A DNA stretch of 64,000 nucleotides from Sphingobacterium prati (lineage in GTDB: Bacteria; Bacteroidota; Bacteroidia; Sphingobacteriales; Sphingobacteriaceae). Location: contig NZ_JABJWY010000037.1 in the NCBI RefSeq assembly GCF_013167215.1, positions 12,050 through 76,049 of the forward strand. Reading direction: 5' to 3'. The position numbers and the translations under genes were made by a program. Positions 7,692 through 15,611 of this stretch are shown here, piece by piece (the stretch's first letter is position 1; each line of letters begins with the position of its first letter). Below the pieces are notes generated by a model that searched no databases, had not been told where the DNA came from, and saw only the letters and a program-made list of their open reading frames with translations.

Positions 7692-9620
7692 TTAAATTAA
7701 GTCTACCAAATCTTTTTCATTGTCTTCAATTTTTCGTATAAATTGACTTGACTTGAGAATTTCACTTTTCAAGTGAGAAATTAGATTTTGATATATTCTA
7801 TTCAATAATTTGTCATCAAGATAACTATATACTTCTTCTAATTTTAATTTTCCGAAACGAACCTGCGGAGCTCTTAAACTACCATCATTAGGCTCGATAG
7901 TAAGAATTACTTCATTATATACCTCATCTTCAAACATTACTACCTTTTTGCTAATGAATGGGTGAATAAAAGAGATCAAAGCTTTGTTTTTACGCAATTC
8001 ATCATACAAATAGGCATCTAGTTCCCTAGTAAATTTAATATGAACAAATATGGTTTTAAATATTTCTTTCTTTCTTAATAAAAATAACGCAAAATCATTT
8101 CGTCTTTCACCATTCACTTTTTTATAATCACGGCTATCCATTCTAAATCCTTCTATAAAAAAGTTTAACAAAATTTGCCCTCCTGTTTGAAAATGCATTT
8201 TGTTCATTTCCATGTTAAGCTCATTTAACATAGGCAAATAGAAATTCTTATGGAAGTTGTATTCATCCATCTCTCTTAAAAGGTCAAGCAAATTATCTAT
8301 CTCTTTAGAAGCACCAACTCGACCTCTTGTCTCAAATATTTTTAAAATTTTGTCGTATACTCTTTTGTTTTCTTCATCCTTCAATTCAGATATAAATAAA
8401 GCACAAAAATATTCCTGAAGTGACCTATGAGAAAATGACAACTGTCCATCATCATCAACCCATAAAGATATTGCTAGTTTAAGATCTTTTAAAAATAAAC
8501 TTGTATCAAATTTAATTTCCTTTTTCCTTTTAATAAGGCCGATCTGTTTAGTGGTATAATCACTATCAAAGACAAAATGATCTCCAAAGTAGGACAAAAA
8601 GCTAAAAGACTTTAATATCTCTTCAAACCCCTCTTGATCTAATCCACATTGTTTTTCTCTAATAAATCCCAGTTTAGTTTTGCTATCATGCTCTGAAAAT
8701 AAAGCATTAATAACCCTTCTGTAAAAAATATACTTTTTATCTGGAATAGAAGCATGGCTTTGAAAGGTTAATAAATAAAGAGAAAGCAAAAGCGGATTTT
8801 TCAGAAAACTTTCTATATGGTGTGTATCACCTTGGGAAATTGATTTATATGCCTTTTCTGCCAATTCAACCTCTTGCGAAAGCTGTTTAAACACAAAGCC
8901 TTTAATTTCCCCATCATTTATTGTTAAATCCTTCATTCGTAAATTACTAAATAATGGAAGGTTTTCAATATTCGAATAGGGCCTTGTTGTAATTAAAAAT
9001 TTATTCGAGATGTATTTATTTACGAAATTGTTTATTTCTTTAATAATTTTTTGCTTAATCTTCTCTTCAAGTTCGTCAAATCCATCAAAGAAAAATACGA
9101 ACTTACCCTTTTCAAGCAATCTTTCTAAAATATTATCATTCACATTTACTTTATTAAGATTACAAGTGAACTTTATGTAATCTTCTAGAGAGGTCGCATC
9201 TTCATTTAAATATCTTAATTCAATTAATATTGGAATGTATTTCCTCTCATAGATGCTATTTAAAAATAAATGTTTAACTAAAGTACTTTTACCACTACCT
9301 GCATCACCGATGATTGTCGCACAATTATATTTCCCAAAGAAATCTACTCCTGATTCCGTACTTATGACCTTTTTATTATCTAGAAGCTTGGAAGGGAAAT
9401 ATATATCATATAAATAAACAGGTGTATTTCCCCTCAATAAAGTTTTTACATGAGAATATTTATCTTTATGTTTATTCAAATAGTTCTTTAAATCTTTTCC
9501 GATATACTGCTTTATTTCATCGTATGCAGTATCTGCACTATCGCTTAAAAATGTTTTAGCTTCTTCAATTAATACTTTCGTGAAACCAACTACTAATGTT
9601 TCTAGAACTTTTTCCTCCAT
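7692..9620 (-). CDS. NACHT-domain NTPase (candidate anti-phage protein)
   Basis: A 642-residue STAND-type ATPase. A short helical N-terminal region (about 1-95) precedes a NACHT module: Walker A GDAGSGKST at 105-113, Walker B FFFDGFDEL at 176-184 with the NACHT-typical acidic residues after the first Asp, and a sensor-like LITTRP. A helical region with SHRSLQEYFCALF follows, the conserved tail often seen after NACHT winged-helix domains. The C-terminal 200 residues match nothing I recognise and would be the sensor. Bacterial NACHT proteins are known to defend against phages, and no separate effector gene is adjacent. AT-rich composition and neighbours (OLD-like, MazG/helicase) support a defence island. 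A 12-bp inverted repeat lies upstream. Confidence 0.87.
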   Translation of the reverse strand: MEEKVLETLVVGFTKVLIEEAKTFLSDSADTAYDEIKQYIGKDLKNYLNKHKDKYSHVKTLLRGNTPVYLYDIYFPSKLLDNKKVISTESGVDFFGKYNCATIIGDAGSGKSTLVKHLFLNSIYERKYIPILIELRYLNEDATSLEDYIKFTCNLNKVNVNDNILERLLEKGKFVFFFDGFDELEEKIKQKIIKEINNFVNKYISNKFLITTRPYSNIENLPLFSNLRMKDLTINDGEIKGFVFKQLSQEVELAEKAYKSISQGDTHHIESFLKNPLLLSLYLLTFQSHASIPDKKYIFYRRVINALFSEHDSKTKLGFIREKQCGLDQEGFEEILKSFSFLSYFGDHFVFDSDYTTKQIGLIKRKKEIKFDTSLFLKDLKLAISLWVDDDGQLSFSHRSLQEYFCALFISELKDEENKRVYDKILKIFETRGRVGASKEIDNLLDLLREMDEYNFHKNFYLPMLNELNMEMNKMHFQTGGQILLNFFIEGFRMDSRDYKKVNGERRNDFALFLLRKKEIFKTIFVHIKFTRELDAYLYDELRKNKALISFIHPFISKKVVMFEDEVYNEVILTIEPNDGSLRAPQVRFGKLKLEEVYSYLDDKLLNRIYQNLISHLKSEILKSSQFIRKIEDNEKDLVDLI

Positions 9621-9689
9621 GTTTAATTTGAAATTAGGTAATATGGCATTCCGTTTCGGAATTTATGCCATTAAGATACGCCAAACTTT

Positions 9690-9728
9690 ATAAATATGAA
9701 ACCTTATTTCATAAAATTTCATATTTAT
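9690..9728. promoter_or_regulatory. 12-bp inverted repeat upstream of the NACHT gene
   Basis: ATAAATATGAAA at 9690-9701 is repeated inverted at 9717-9728 with a 15-base spacer. It sits 70-108 bases before the NACHT start codon. It has no T-tract and is very AT-rich, so an operator or a 5' leader hairpin is more likely than a terminator. Confidence 0.4.
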
Positions 9729-9769
9729 AGCTTCGCTGTTTGTCATACTTAACGTTTTATAAATCCCTC

Positions 9770-10052
9770 CACCTCATAAAAACTCTTTTGTCCTTTGAAT
9801 AAGCATTGCATGCACATTCAAAATCCAACCGCTTTTAGAGTTTGGCTCGCCTGCTGTTCTCTCAGGCTTCGCTCTTGTCACTATTTTTAATAAGCCCAGG
9901 TCACAAGCCCCTTTTTCAAAAATACCGCCATGAAGCTTCGTCTATTGCATAGATATCGTTGAATCGTCCTTACGGACTTTTCTTCAACGACCTTCGTTCA
10001 ACTCGCAGGAAGGCGAGCAAAATAACGTATATTTACATTAAAACCTTTTTCA
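9770..10052. other. Structured ORF-free stretch before the OLD-like gene
   Basis: No credible gene. Base composition is visibly richer in GC than the flanking genes, and several short stems can be drawn. GCCTG/CAGGC lies around 9851-9869. A compound hairpin joins GTTGAA at 9958-9963 to TTCAAC at 9983-9988 with an inner GTCC-TTAC-GGAC. CTCGC (10002-10006) pairs with GCGAG (10013-10017). CTTCG/CGAAG words recur. It could be a structured RNA, a leader of the OLD-like gene, or the scar of a mobile element; I cannot place it in a known family. Confidence 0.35.
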
Positions 10053-11888
10053 ATGGACATTTTAATAAACAAAGATACCCAAGCCATCGTTAAAAAAGCT
10101 GAACTCAGAAATTTACCAAATTTTATAGTTATAACAGGTGAAAATGGGACGGGTAAGTCCCAATTCCTTACATATTTATATGTGCAAGTCCCTGATATAA
10201 TGGGCAATCATGATGAGTTTATGATGGATGATCTCAGAAATACGTATCCTGAGAGAGGCGAATATGTTTATACTGAAGAGCGAGAATTTTATCAACCTAA
10301 TGTCCAGATTCTTGATGAGCAAAAAGAGTTGACTAATATTTCCATTAGAACAATACAAACTCCAACTGTAAATATTGGTAACCATTTAAATGTTGCAAAT
10401 TTAATTTCAACAGGTCGAAAATTTGTGCACAAATATATATTCTATATTATGCGCAAAGCGAAACTTGAACAAGATAATAACTTTGATATTGACGCCCTAA
10501 ATAAATCCTTTTTAGAAGAAACGAACTATAATTTTAACTATTCCTCCAGCAACCGTGATGTACCTAAGCATTTTACCATTGAAGATAAATCTCTAATAGA
10601 TAGAATATCAGCAGAGCATAATAATATTGACTATAGTATGATTCAATATTATTATATAGCTTATCTACCTGCACCTAATAGTACTGTCTTTTCGACAAAT
10701 ATTGGGTTCCTTTTCTTACAACATTGGGCTAGAATTAAAATCGGTCTAGAGGTTAAAGATTCACCTCTTGAAATCTTCAATCAAATTGCAAATCAGGCGA
10801 AATTTCGATATACATTGCAAGAGCCTATCATTAATGAAGATGATACAAGCATAATCTTAAAGATGTTAGATAGAGATACAAAAAATATAGTTGATATAAA
10901 TGATCTTTCATCAGGAGAGAAAGTTATATTATCTTTAGTTTTAGCTATTTATACTTCTAACACTGGCGGACAATTTCCTGAATTAATATTATTCGATGAA
11001 CCTGATGCATATTTACACCCTTCGTTATGCAAATTTATGTTGGATGTGCTTCAAAACATATTTGTAAAAGATAGAGGTATTAAAGTTATAATGACTACCC
11101 ATTCTCCATCTACGGTGGCTCTAGCACCAGAGGAGTCTTTATATAAGATGGATAGAACTTTAGGCTATATAAAAAAAACATCTCAAATTGAAGCCATAGA
11201 GTTCTTAAGTGATGGTTTTCTTACTTTTGAGGAAGGAATAGAAACGTTTAAATTGTTAAAGAATTCTACAAAGAAAGCGGTCGTGTGTGTGGAGGGAAAA
11301 ACTGATATCGCGCATATTACAATTGCCATGAAAAAACTCAACAGACATTTGGATATTGACTTAGTGAATCTTCATGACGCTGGTTCTCTTGCTAGTTTCA
11401 TTAAGTCTGTTCCAGCTACAATCTTAGAAAACAAAAAGATAATAGGTCTATTTGATAATGATAAGGAGGGACGCACTAATTATGATAAAACAAAGGGAAA
11501 TTTGGTTGGAGACTTCAAGATTCTAACATCGGAACAAAGTAATGGTCAAGCATTTGTTTGTTGCCTCCCAATAAGTGACAAGGACCTTAATAAATACTGT
11601 CCAATCGAATACTTATATACTAAAGAAACATTAGCAAATCATGATATGATTATACTAAGAAACTTTATGGAATTCAAAAACTTATTTCAGGAGGAAGGAG
11701 CAGGTCTAGATGAGGACACAAAGCTGAACGAAGAGTATAAAGATCGCAACAGTTTAAGAGCATTTAAAGTGAATGATAATAATAAGACTATATTTTCTGA
11801 GTCAGCCAATAATCTTGCGCCAGAAGATTTTAAAGGATTTATTCCTTTGTTTGATTTGCTAGAGACAATATGTCAATATGAAAATTGA
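10053..11888 (+). CDS. OLD-like ATPase with C-terminal TOPRIM domain
   Basis: A 611-residue protein joining an ABC-type AAA ATPase to a TOPRIM domain. Walker A is GENGTGKS at 29-36, the ABC signature NDLSSGEK ends at 290, Walker B is LILFDEPDAYLHP from 311, and the switch His350 is in TTHSPS. After about residue 405 the TOPRIM begins: VCVEGKTD (Glu414), then LFDNDKEG with Asp468-x-Asp470. This is the architecture of overcoming-lysogenization-defect (OLD) nucleases, which cut DNA or RNA in phage defence systems. No UvrD-like helicase (GajB) gene follows, so it is not a Gabija pair. The TOPRIM could also be related to the DUF4435 type found in PARIS. Start chosen at MDILINKD, the first Met. Confidence 0.87.
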   Translation: MDILINKDTQAIVKKAELRNLPNFIVITGENGTGKSQFLTYLYVQVPDIMGNHDEFMMDDLRNTYPERGEYVYTEEREFYQPNVQILDEQKELTNISIRTIQTPTVNIGNHLNVANLISTGRKFVHKYIFYIMRKAKLEQDNNFDIDALNKSFLEETNYNFNYSSSNRDVPKHFTIEDKSLIDRISAEHNNIDYSMIQYYYIAYLPAPNSTVFSTNIGFLFLQHWARIKIGLEVKDSPLEIFNQIANQAKFRYTLQEPIINEDDTSIILKMLDRDTKNIVDINDLSSGEKVILSLVLAIYTSNTGGQFPELILFDEPDAYLHPSLCKFMLDVLQNIFVKDRGIKVIMTTHSPSTVALAPEESLYKMDRTLGYIKKTSQIEAIEFLSDGFLTFEEGIETFKLLKNSTKKAVVCVEGKTDIAHITIAMKKLNRHLDIDLVNLHDAGSLASFIKSVPATILENKKIIGLFDNDKEGRTNYDKTKGNLVGDFKILTSEQSNGQAFVCCLPISDKDLNKYCPIEYLYTKETLANHDMIILRNFMEFKNLFQEEGAGLDEDTKLNEEYKDRNSLRAFKVNDNNKTIFSESANNLAPEDFKGFIPLFDLLETICQYEN

Positions 11889-12197
11889 GACTTTTACAAC
11901 TACCATTTAAAGTAATTGTCGGGAGGTTTAATAAGACAACTTAAATTGATAACAGTAAAAATTATAATGGATTAAGACACAATAATTACTTGGTTTAAAC
12001 CTTAAAATATCATGGCCTAACTAAAGAAATCGACTTGAAAAGTGCGCCAAAAATGCGCCAAAACTATAACTTTTATAACAATTATAACCTAAATACTGTT
12101 CTTTAGCATATAGAATTAATTAACAGAAATATTAACTAGCAGAATGCATTAGAACACAGTTAATCAACTGTAAATGAATACACAGACCAACAAAAAA
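11889..12197. other. AT-rich interval with paired TGCGCCAAAA repeats
   Basis: No gene is visible. Two copies of TGCGCCAAAA occur as direct repeats at 12043-12052 and 12054-12063, an 11-base period, about 170 bases from the tRNA fragment. Short direct repeats beside an attachment core resemble arm-type integrase binding sites, but no integrase gene is nearby to support this. Confidence 0.35.
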
Positions 12198-12223
12198 AGC
12201 CATTTTACTTACGTAAAATGGCT
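12198..12223 (-). terminator. Terminator downstream of the tRNA fragment
   Basis: A perfect 11-bp stem (AGCCATTTTAC at 12198-12208 and its complement at 12213-12223) with a 4-base loop. Read on the minus strand it is followed by a run of T. It lies 10 bases after the 3' end of the tRNA remnant, so it is probably the original terminator of that tRNA gene. Confidence 0.8.
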
Positions 12224-12232
12224 CTTTGAAAG

Positions 12233-12275
12233 TGACCCCGCTGAGGCTCGAACTCAGGACCCACAGATTAAGAGT
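12233..12275 (-). other. 3' half of a tRNA gene (probable att site)
   Basis: Read on the minus strand this is a clean 3' tRNA half. The anticodon loop is CUCUUAA (anticodon CUU, lysine type), followed by UCUGU, a 5-base variable loop GGGUC, a T-arm with a perfect 5-bp stem and the loop TTCGAGC, and a 7-base acceptor strand CGGGGTC plus discriminator A. CCA is not encoded. No D-arm or 5' acceptor strand precedes it: the match stops within the anticodon stem. This is the expected leftover when a tyrosine-recombinase element inserts into a tRNA 3' end. The intact tRNA and the integrase are not in the window. Confidence 0.7.
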
Positions 12276-12311
12276 TTGTATTCCTTATTAAATCAATCCC
12301 CCTTCATTAAA

Positions 12312-12827
12312 TCAATCCCCTTTCTTCTTAATCGGATACTTGGTTACAAATTTTTTCATTAATTCTCCTGTTTCTCTTCCCGTAGCTTTTTCGATCAATA
12401 TAAGTTCATAAGGTTCAGGTGCACCAGTATTATAATATATGTCAGTTAGTCTCTTCTTATCAATCCCAGTTCTGTTCAAAATAAAATCAAAACCGTTTTT
12501 ACCTTCAACTTCAACTTCGTCTCTCATAAAAATGCCGAAGTTGCTTCTTTCTTCAATTTTTTCTCCGGTTTTTAGCTCTAAATTTCTATGGGTATATACG
12601 GCTTGGATAACATTTTCGATAGTGTCACCGGAAAGCACTGCAATTTTATAGAAAGAGTGGAGGGAAACGCTTTTCTTTTTTTTATTAATTATTTTGCTAA
12701 TATCGCCTCCCGATACGTCAGTCAATTTTGCAAAAGCCTCATTTGATAAACCTAGAGCAATTTTTCTTGACAAAACGTAGTTTCCAAAATTATCTACTTC
12801 AATTGCTAATAATTCATTTTCTTCCAT
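12312..12827 (-). CDS. XRE-type HTH regulator
   Basis: A 171-residue protein with two helix-turn-helix-like regions. The first (about residues 20-60) is LSNEAFAKLTDVSGGDISKIIN, a lambda-repressor-like pattern. The second, about residues 115-165, reads LNRTGIDKKRLTDIYYNT with a GRETGELMKKFV tail, which resembles a partner Xre domain. A transcriptional regulator role is inferred. The gene stands alone just inside the tRNA-derived site. A plus-strand promoter starts 30 bases beyond its start codon, so it may control divergent transcription into the ORF-free region. Low GC content fits an accessory element. Confidence 0.75.
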   Translation of the reverse strand: MEENELLAIEVDNFGNYVLSRKIALGLSNEAFAKLTDVSGGDISKIINKKKKSVSLHSFYKIAVLSGDTIENVIQAVYTHRNLELKTGEKIEERSNFGIFMRDEVEVEGKNGFDFILNRTGIDKKRLTDIYYNTGAPEPYELILIEKATGRETGELMKKFVTKYPIKKKGD

Positions 12828-12858
12828 AATAAATACTTAATATTTCCATTTATAATTA

Positions 12859-12890
12859 TTTGTTTAAATGGAATTATATTCTTATATTTG
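12859..12890 (+). promoter_or_regulatory. Consensus-like Bacteroidota promoter
   Basis: TTTG at 12859-12862, a 20-base spacer, then TATATTTG at 12883-12890. This fits the TTTG/TAnnTTTG pattern and spacing of the primary Bacteroidota sigma factor. Transcription would start near 12897 and run into about 880 bases without a credible gene. Confidence 0.6.
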
Positions 12891-13782
12891 TTTAGCGATT
12901 TGAAAATCATGGCGTTTTGCCTTGACTAACGATGTTCTTCTCGAACCCAAAATGAGCTAAAATTTTACCGAGAGAACCGTGTTGATCGCTCCATGCACTG
13001 ATATGCGATAAAAGTTTTATACTTTTGACATATGGTGGCATGTGAGCGGCTTCACGTCAAACTTTGGTAGTCTTCTGAAAATTTCTTGTAGATTGTAGGA
13101 AGACGACAGGATTAGCTCTCCTGGGGTTCAAAGTGTGAGGCCGTTCCTTGCTTACCGATTAAGGCGAGAAAGTAACTTATCTCTTAGCACAAGTTCATCG
13201 TTCATCATAACTAAATAGTGATTATGAGAACGACACCAATTAAAATTCCAAGAAACCATTATCAGATCAAGGATCGATTTACTTGGTATTCCGCTAAACA
13301 GCATTTCAAAAACTTAATCCGTGCGCCGGATTAAACGTTTATTAAATTAAACAGTACGTAAAAGGAGAGGAGCCAATAAAAATGGCTTAGTATAGTTTAT
13401 TCACACGAATAACCAAATTTCCCTTTGCGTGTCTGCCACCGACCCTTACATCAATATATAAATAGAGAAAAAAGGCAATGAAGATGGCTTGTACTAAATA
13501 ATTGTTTCGCAGCTTAAATTTAGTCAAATTTTTCGTTGAGGACAAATTTCTATCCAATATATTGTTGTGATACAACAAAAGGGTCGGTTCTTCCTATTAA
13601 TATGGATGCCCGTGACGAACCATATATATAACCAAGTAATACAGAGTAAAACGGCATTCTGAGGTTTAGTTAATAGATTTTTTAACAGTGTGATGTATTG
13701 GGTCTTTTGACCCGATAGGGGATTTTTTTGATCCTTTTTTCAAAGGACTTTCCACCATCACACGCCCTCAAAAGCCAAAAAA
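12891..13782. other. Long ORF-free region downstream of a promoter
   Basis: Almost 900 bases with no convincing open frame on either strand. A minus-strand 63-codon frame at 13387-13578 has no RBS-like or protein-like support. The region holds a hairpin TTAATCCG/CGGATTAA at 13314-13334 and a GGGTC-TTTT-GACCC hairpin at 13700-13713, followed by a T-run just before the next gene. Its mixed composition is unlike simple AT-rich spacer, so a non-coding RNA or decayed gene is possible. Confidence 0.4.
13700..13730 (+). terminator. Weak hairpin plus T-tract before the TlpA/Sus operon
   Basis: A GGGTC/GACCC stem with a TTTT loop is followed nine bases later by seven T. It would end transcripts from the ORF-free region, or act as a leader attenuator of the operon starting at 13783. 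Confidence 0.4.
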
Positions 13783-14166
13783 ATGAATAAGCTTTTTAAG
13801 AAACTGGTCGCCTTTGATATGGCCATGTACGAAATCCATCATTTGGAGTACGACCCTGTAGTATGTATTAAAGAATTCTGGAACTGTTACGACATGGATA
13901 GCTGTCGCAACCATATTGTTGAACTTCTAACGATTTACCTAGATAGGGAAAGGAAGGTAAATCCTGCGATCAGTACAGCTGATGTACAACATTTCACGAT
14001 TGCCTTATTCCGAATGCTGATGGCCTATTTTATCATCCATTATCAACGGATCAATCTGTCAGGAATTGAAATCTCATTTCTGCGGAGTAACAGATTTATT
14101 GCTTGCGAACTCGAAAGTAGTAAGGAAATCTATGATTTTTTTTATCAGCTTTCTCAAAACCACTAA
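13783..14166 (+). CDS. Small protein of unknown function, first gene of Sus operon
   Basis: A 127-residue, mainly helical soluble protein with no signal peptide, membrane segment or motif I recognise. It has notable Cys, His and Tyr content (YDMDSCRNHIVELL). Ten bases separate it from the TlpA-like gene, so it is the first gene of an apparent four-gene operon with TlpA-like, SusC and SusD proteins. The position suggests a cytoplasmic accessory or regulatory role in nutrient uptake, but nothing in the sequence proves this. Confidence 0.65.
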   Translation: MNKLFKKLVAFDMAMYEIHHLEYDPVVCIKEFWNCYDMDSCRNHIVELLTIYLDRERKVNPAISTADVQHFTIALFRMLMAYFIIHYQRINLSGIEISFLRSNRFIACELESSKEIYDFFYQLSQNH

Positions 14167-14176
14167 CCATTAAATT

Positions 14177-15586
14177 ATGAATACGTTAAAATTATTGACA
14201 CTAGTCAAGATATATATAAATACCTACATCTGCCAAGCACTGGCCAGATACTCGAGCAGATCATACTGTAAGGGTACTGGTCGGGTGCTTCTGATATGCA
14301 TTATTTTAGTTTCTATGTTTAGTTTATCGGCTCAGACGCCCCGCAAGGATAGCGGGGCCGATGGGCTTCCTTCAACCAAAGCTTTAAATATTGGAGATAA
14401 AATTCCCCAGTTTCTCTGGGATACCCCATTGGAGGTTGTAAACCATCCCTCGGGTCAGAAAACAATAAAACTCAGCGAGTATCGCGATAAAAAACTGATG
14501 ATATTGGATTTTTGGGCAACATGGTGTAGTGCCTGCATCGCAGCGATGCCCCGTATTAAAGAACTAGAGGAGAAATATCAAAAGGATGTTACAGTCATTG
14601 CGGTGACGCGTGATGAAGCGTCAAAAGCACAGAAATTTTTAACGACCAATGAGACAATAAAAGGTCTCGGGATCTATTCCGTCGTTGCCGATAAATTGCT
14701 CCGTACGGTATTCCCGCATCAGCTGATCCCTCATTATGTGTGGATCTCATCAGATGGTCTTGTCGGTGCTATTACTTCCAGTGGTCAACTGACCGAAGGG
14801 AATATAATTCATTTTCTGGCTGATAAGACTGCACAGATTCCCGTCCGTGAACTGATCGATCCTGAGAGACCGCTTTTTTTATCGGACAAGATGCAATTGA
14901 ATGATCTTAGTTTTTTCTCCGTGTTGACCCGGGATGTGGTAGATGGCCTTCCTTCGGGGAATCGTTACCGGAAGGAAAACGGTGTGATACGTGGTCGCGC
15001 GATAACAAACTCATCCATGGAGTTTTTATTTTCATCGGCTGCGAGAGGAATTTTGCAGGCGAAGGGCAAACAACTGCTGGACAAGGAAATATTTGTAGAA
15101 GTGAAAGATTCCTCCCGTTTTTATCCGGTCAAGGATAGGGATATACTATCCAATGTGTTTAACTACGAGCTTGTTGTGCCTACGGAAAAGGCAGACTCGC
15201 TCTATCAGTATATGCTGGCTGACCTCAATCGCTATACATCGTATAGAGCGACCTTGGAAAGACGCAAGATAAAGTGCCTAGCCTTGCGTAAAAAGGGAGA
15301 CTTAAGCTTAATCCGGTCGAAAGGGGGAAAACGCGAAAATACGCTTCCTTTTAATAAACCTTCAAAAATAACCAACTATCCACTGTCATCCTTGGTTTCG
15401 CGTCTCAACGATCTGGATTGTTTTGCGCTGCCTGTTATTGATGAAACTGGATTTATGGATCATGTTGATCTGACTTTTTCGGGCGCTTTAGCTTCTGAGA
15501 CACTAAAGTCCGAACTGAATGCACAGGGATTAGATCTCAAAGAGGTCACTCGCACACGCGAGGTGTTGGTCATTAGGGATAAATAG
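14177..15586 (+). CDS. TlpA-like thioredoxin-fold protein with long C-terminal domain
   Basis: A 469-residue exported protein. Hydrophobic residues about 38-52 (VLLICIILVSMFSLSAQ) form the signal or anchor, so the true start may be an internal Met. A TlpA/ResA-like thioredoxin domain follows, with LDFWATWCSAC placing the redox pair at Cys117 and Cys120. The C-terminal 220 residues have no recognised fold and may bind a partner. The family reduces or exchanges disulfides in periplasmic proteins. In Bacteroidota such proteins often precede SusC/SusD pairs, and here SusC starts a few bases downstream. Substrate unknown. Confidence 0.85.
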   Translation: MNTLKLLTLVKIYINTYICQALARYSSRSYCKGTGRVLLICIILVSMFSLSAQTPRKDSGADGLPSTKALNIGDKIPQFLWDTPLEVVNHPSGQKTIKLSEYRDKKLMILDFWATWCSACIAAMPRIKELEEKYQKDVTVIAVTRDEASKAQKFLTTNETIKGLGIYSVVADKLLRTVFPHQLIPHYVWISSDGLVGAITSSGQLTEGNIIHFLADKTAQIPVRELIDPERPLFLSDKMQLNDLSFFSVLTRDVVDGLPSGNRYRKENGVIRGRAITNSSMEFLFSSAARGILQAKGKQLLDKEIFVEVKDSSRFYPVKDRDILSNVFNYELVVPTEKADSLYQYMLADLNRYTSYRATLERRKIKCLALRKKGDLSLIRSKGGKRENTLPFNKPSKITNYPLSSLVSRLNDLDCFALPVIDETGFMDHVDLTFSGALASETLKSELNAQGLDLKEVTRTREVLVIRDK

Positions 15587-15611
15587 TAAAGTGCATAATG
15601 AAAATAAGGTC

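Noticed and set aside
9621..10052. Integron attC site or cassette array
   Set aside because: Some AAC/GTT words and stems are present, but no pair of matching R'/R'' core sites with the right layout, and no integron integrase.
10053..11888. Gabija (GajAB) system
   Set aside because: The OLD-like protein fits GajA in outline, but no UvrD-like GajB gene is adjacent on either side.
13387..13578. 63-codon minus-strand frame in the ORF-free region
   Set aside because: One weak hydrophobic stretch only, no coding-like composition, and it opposes the predicted promoter.
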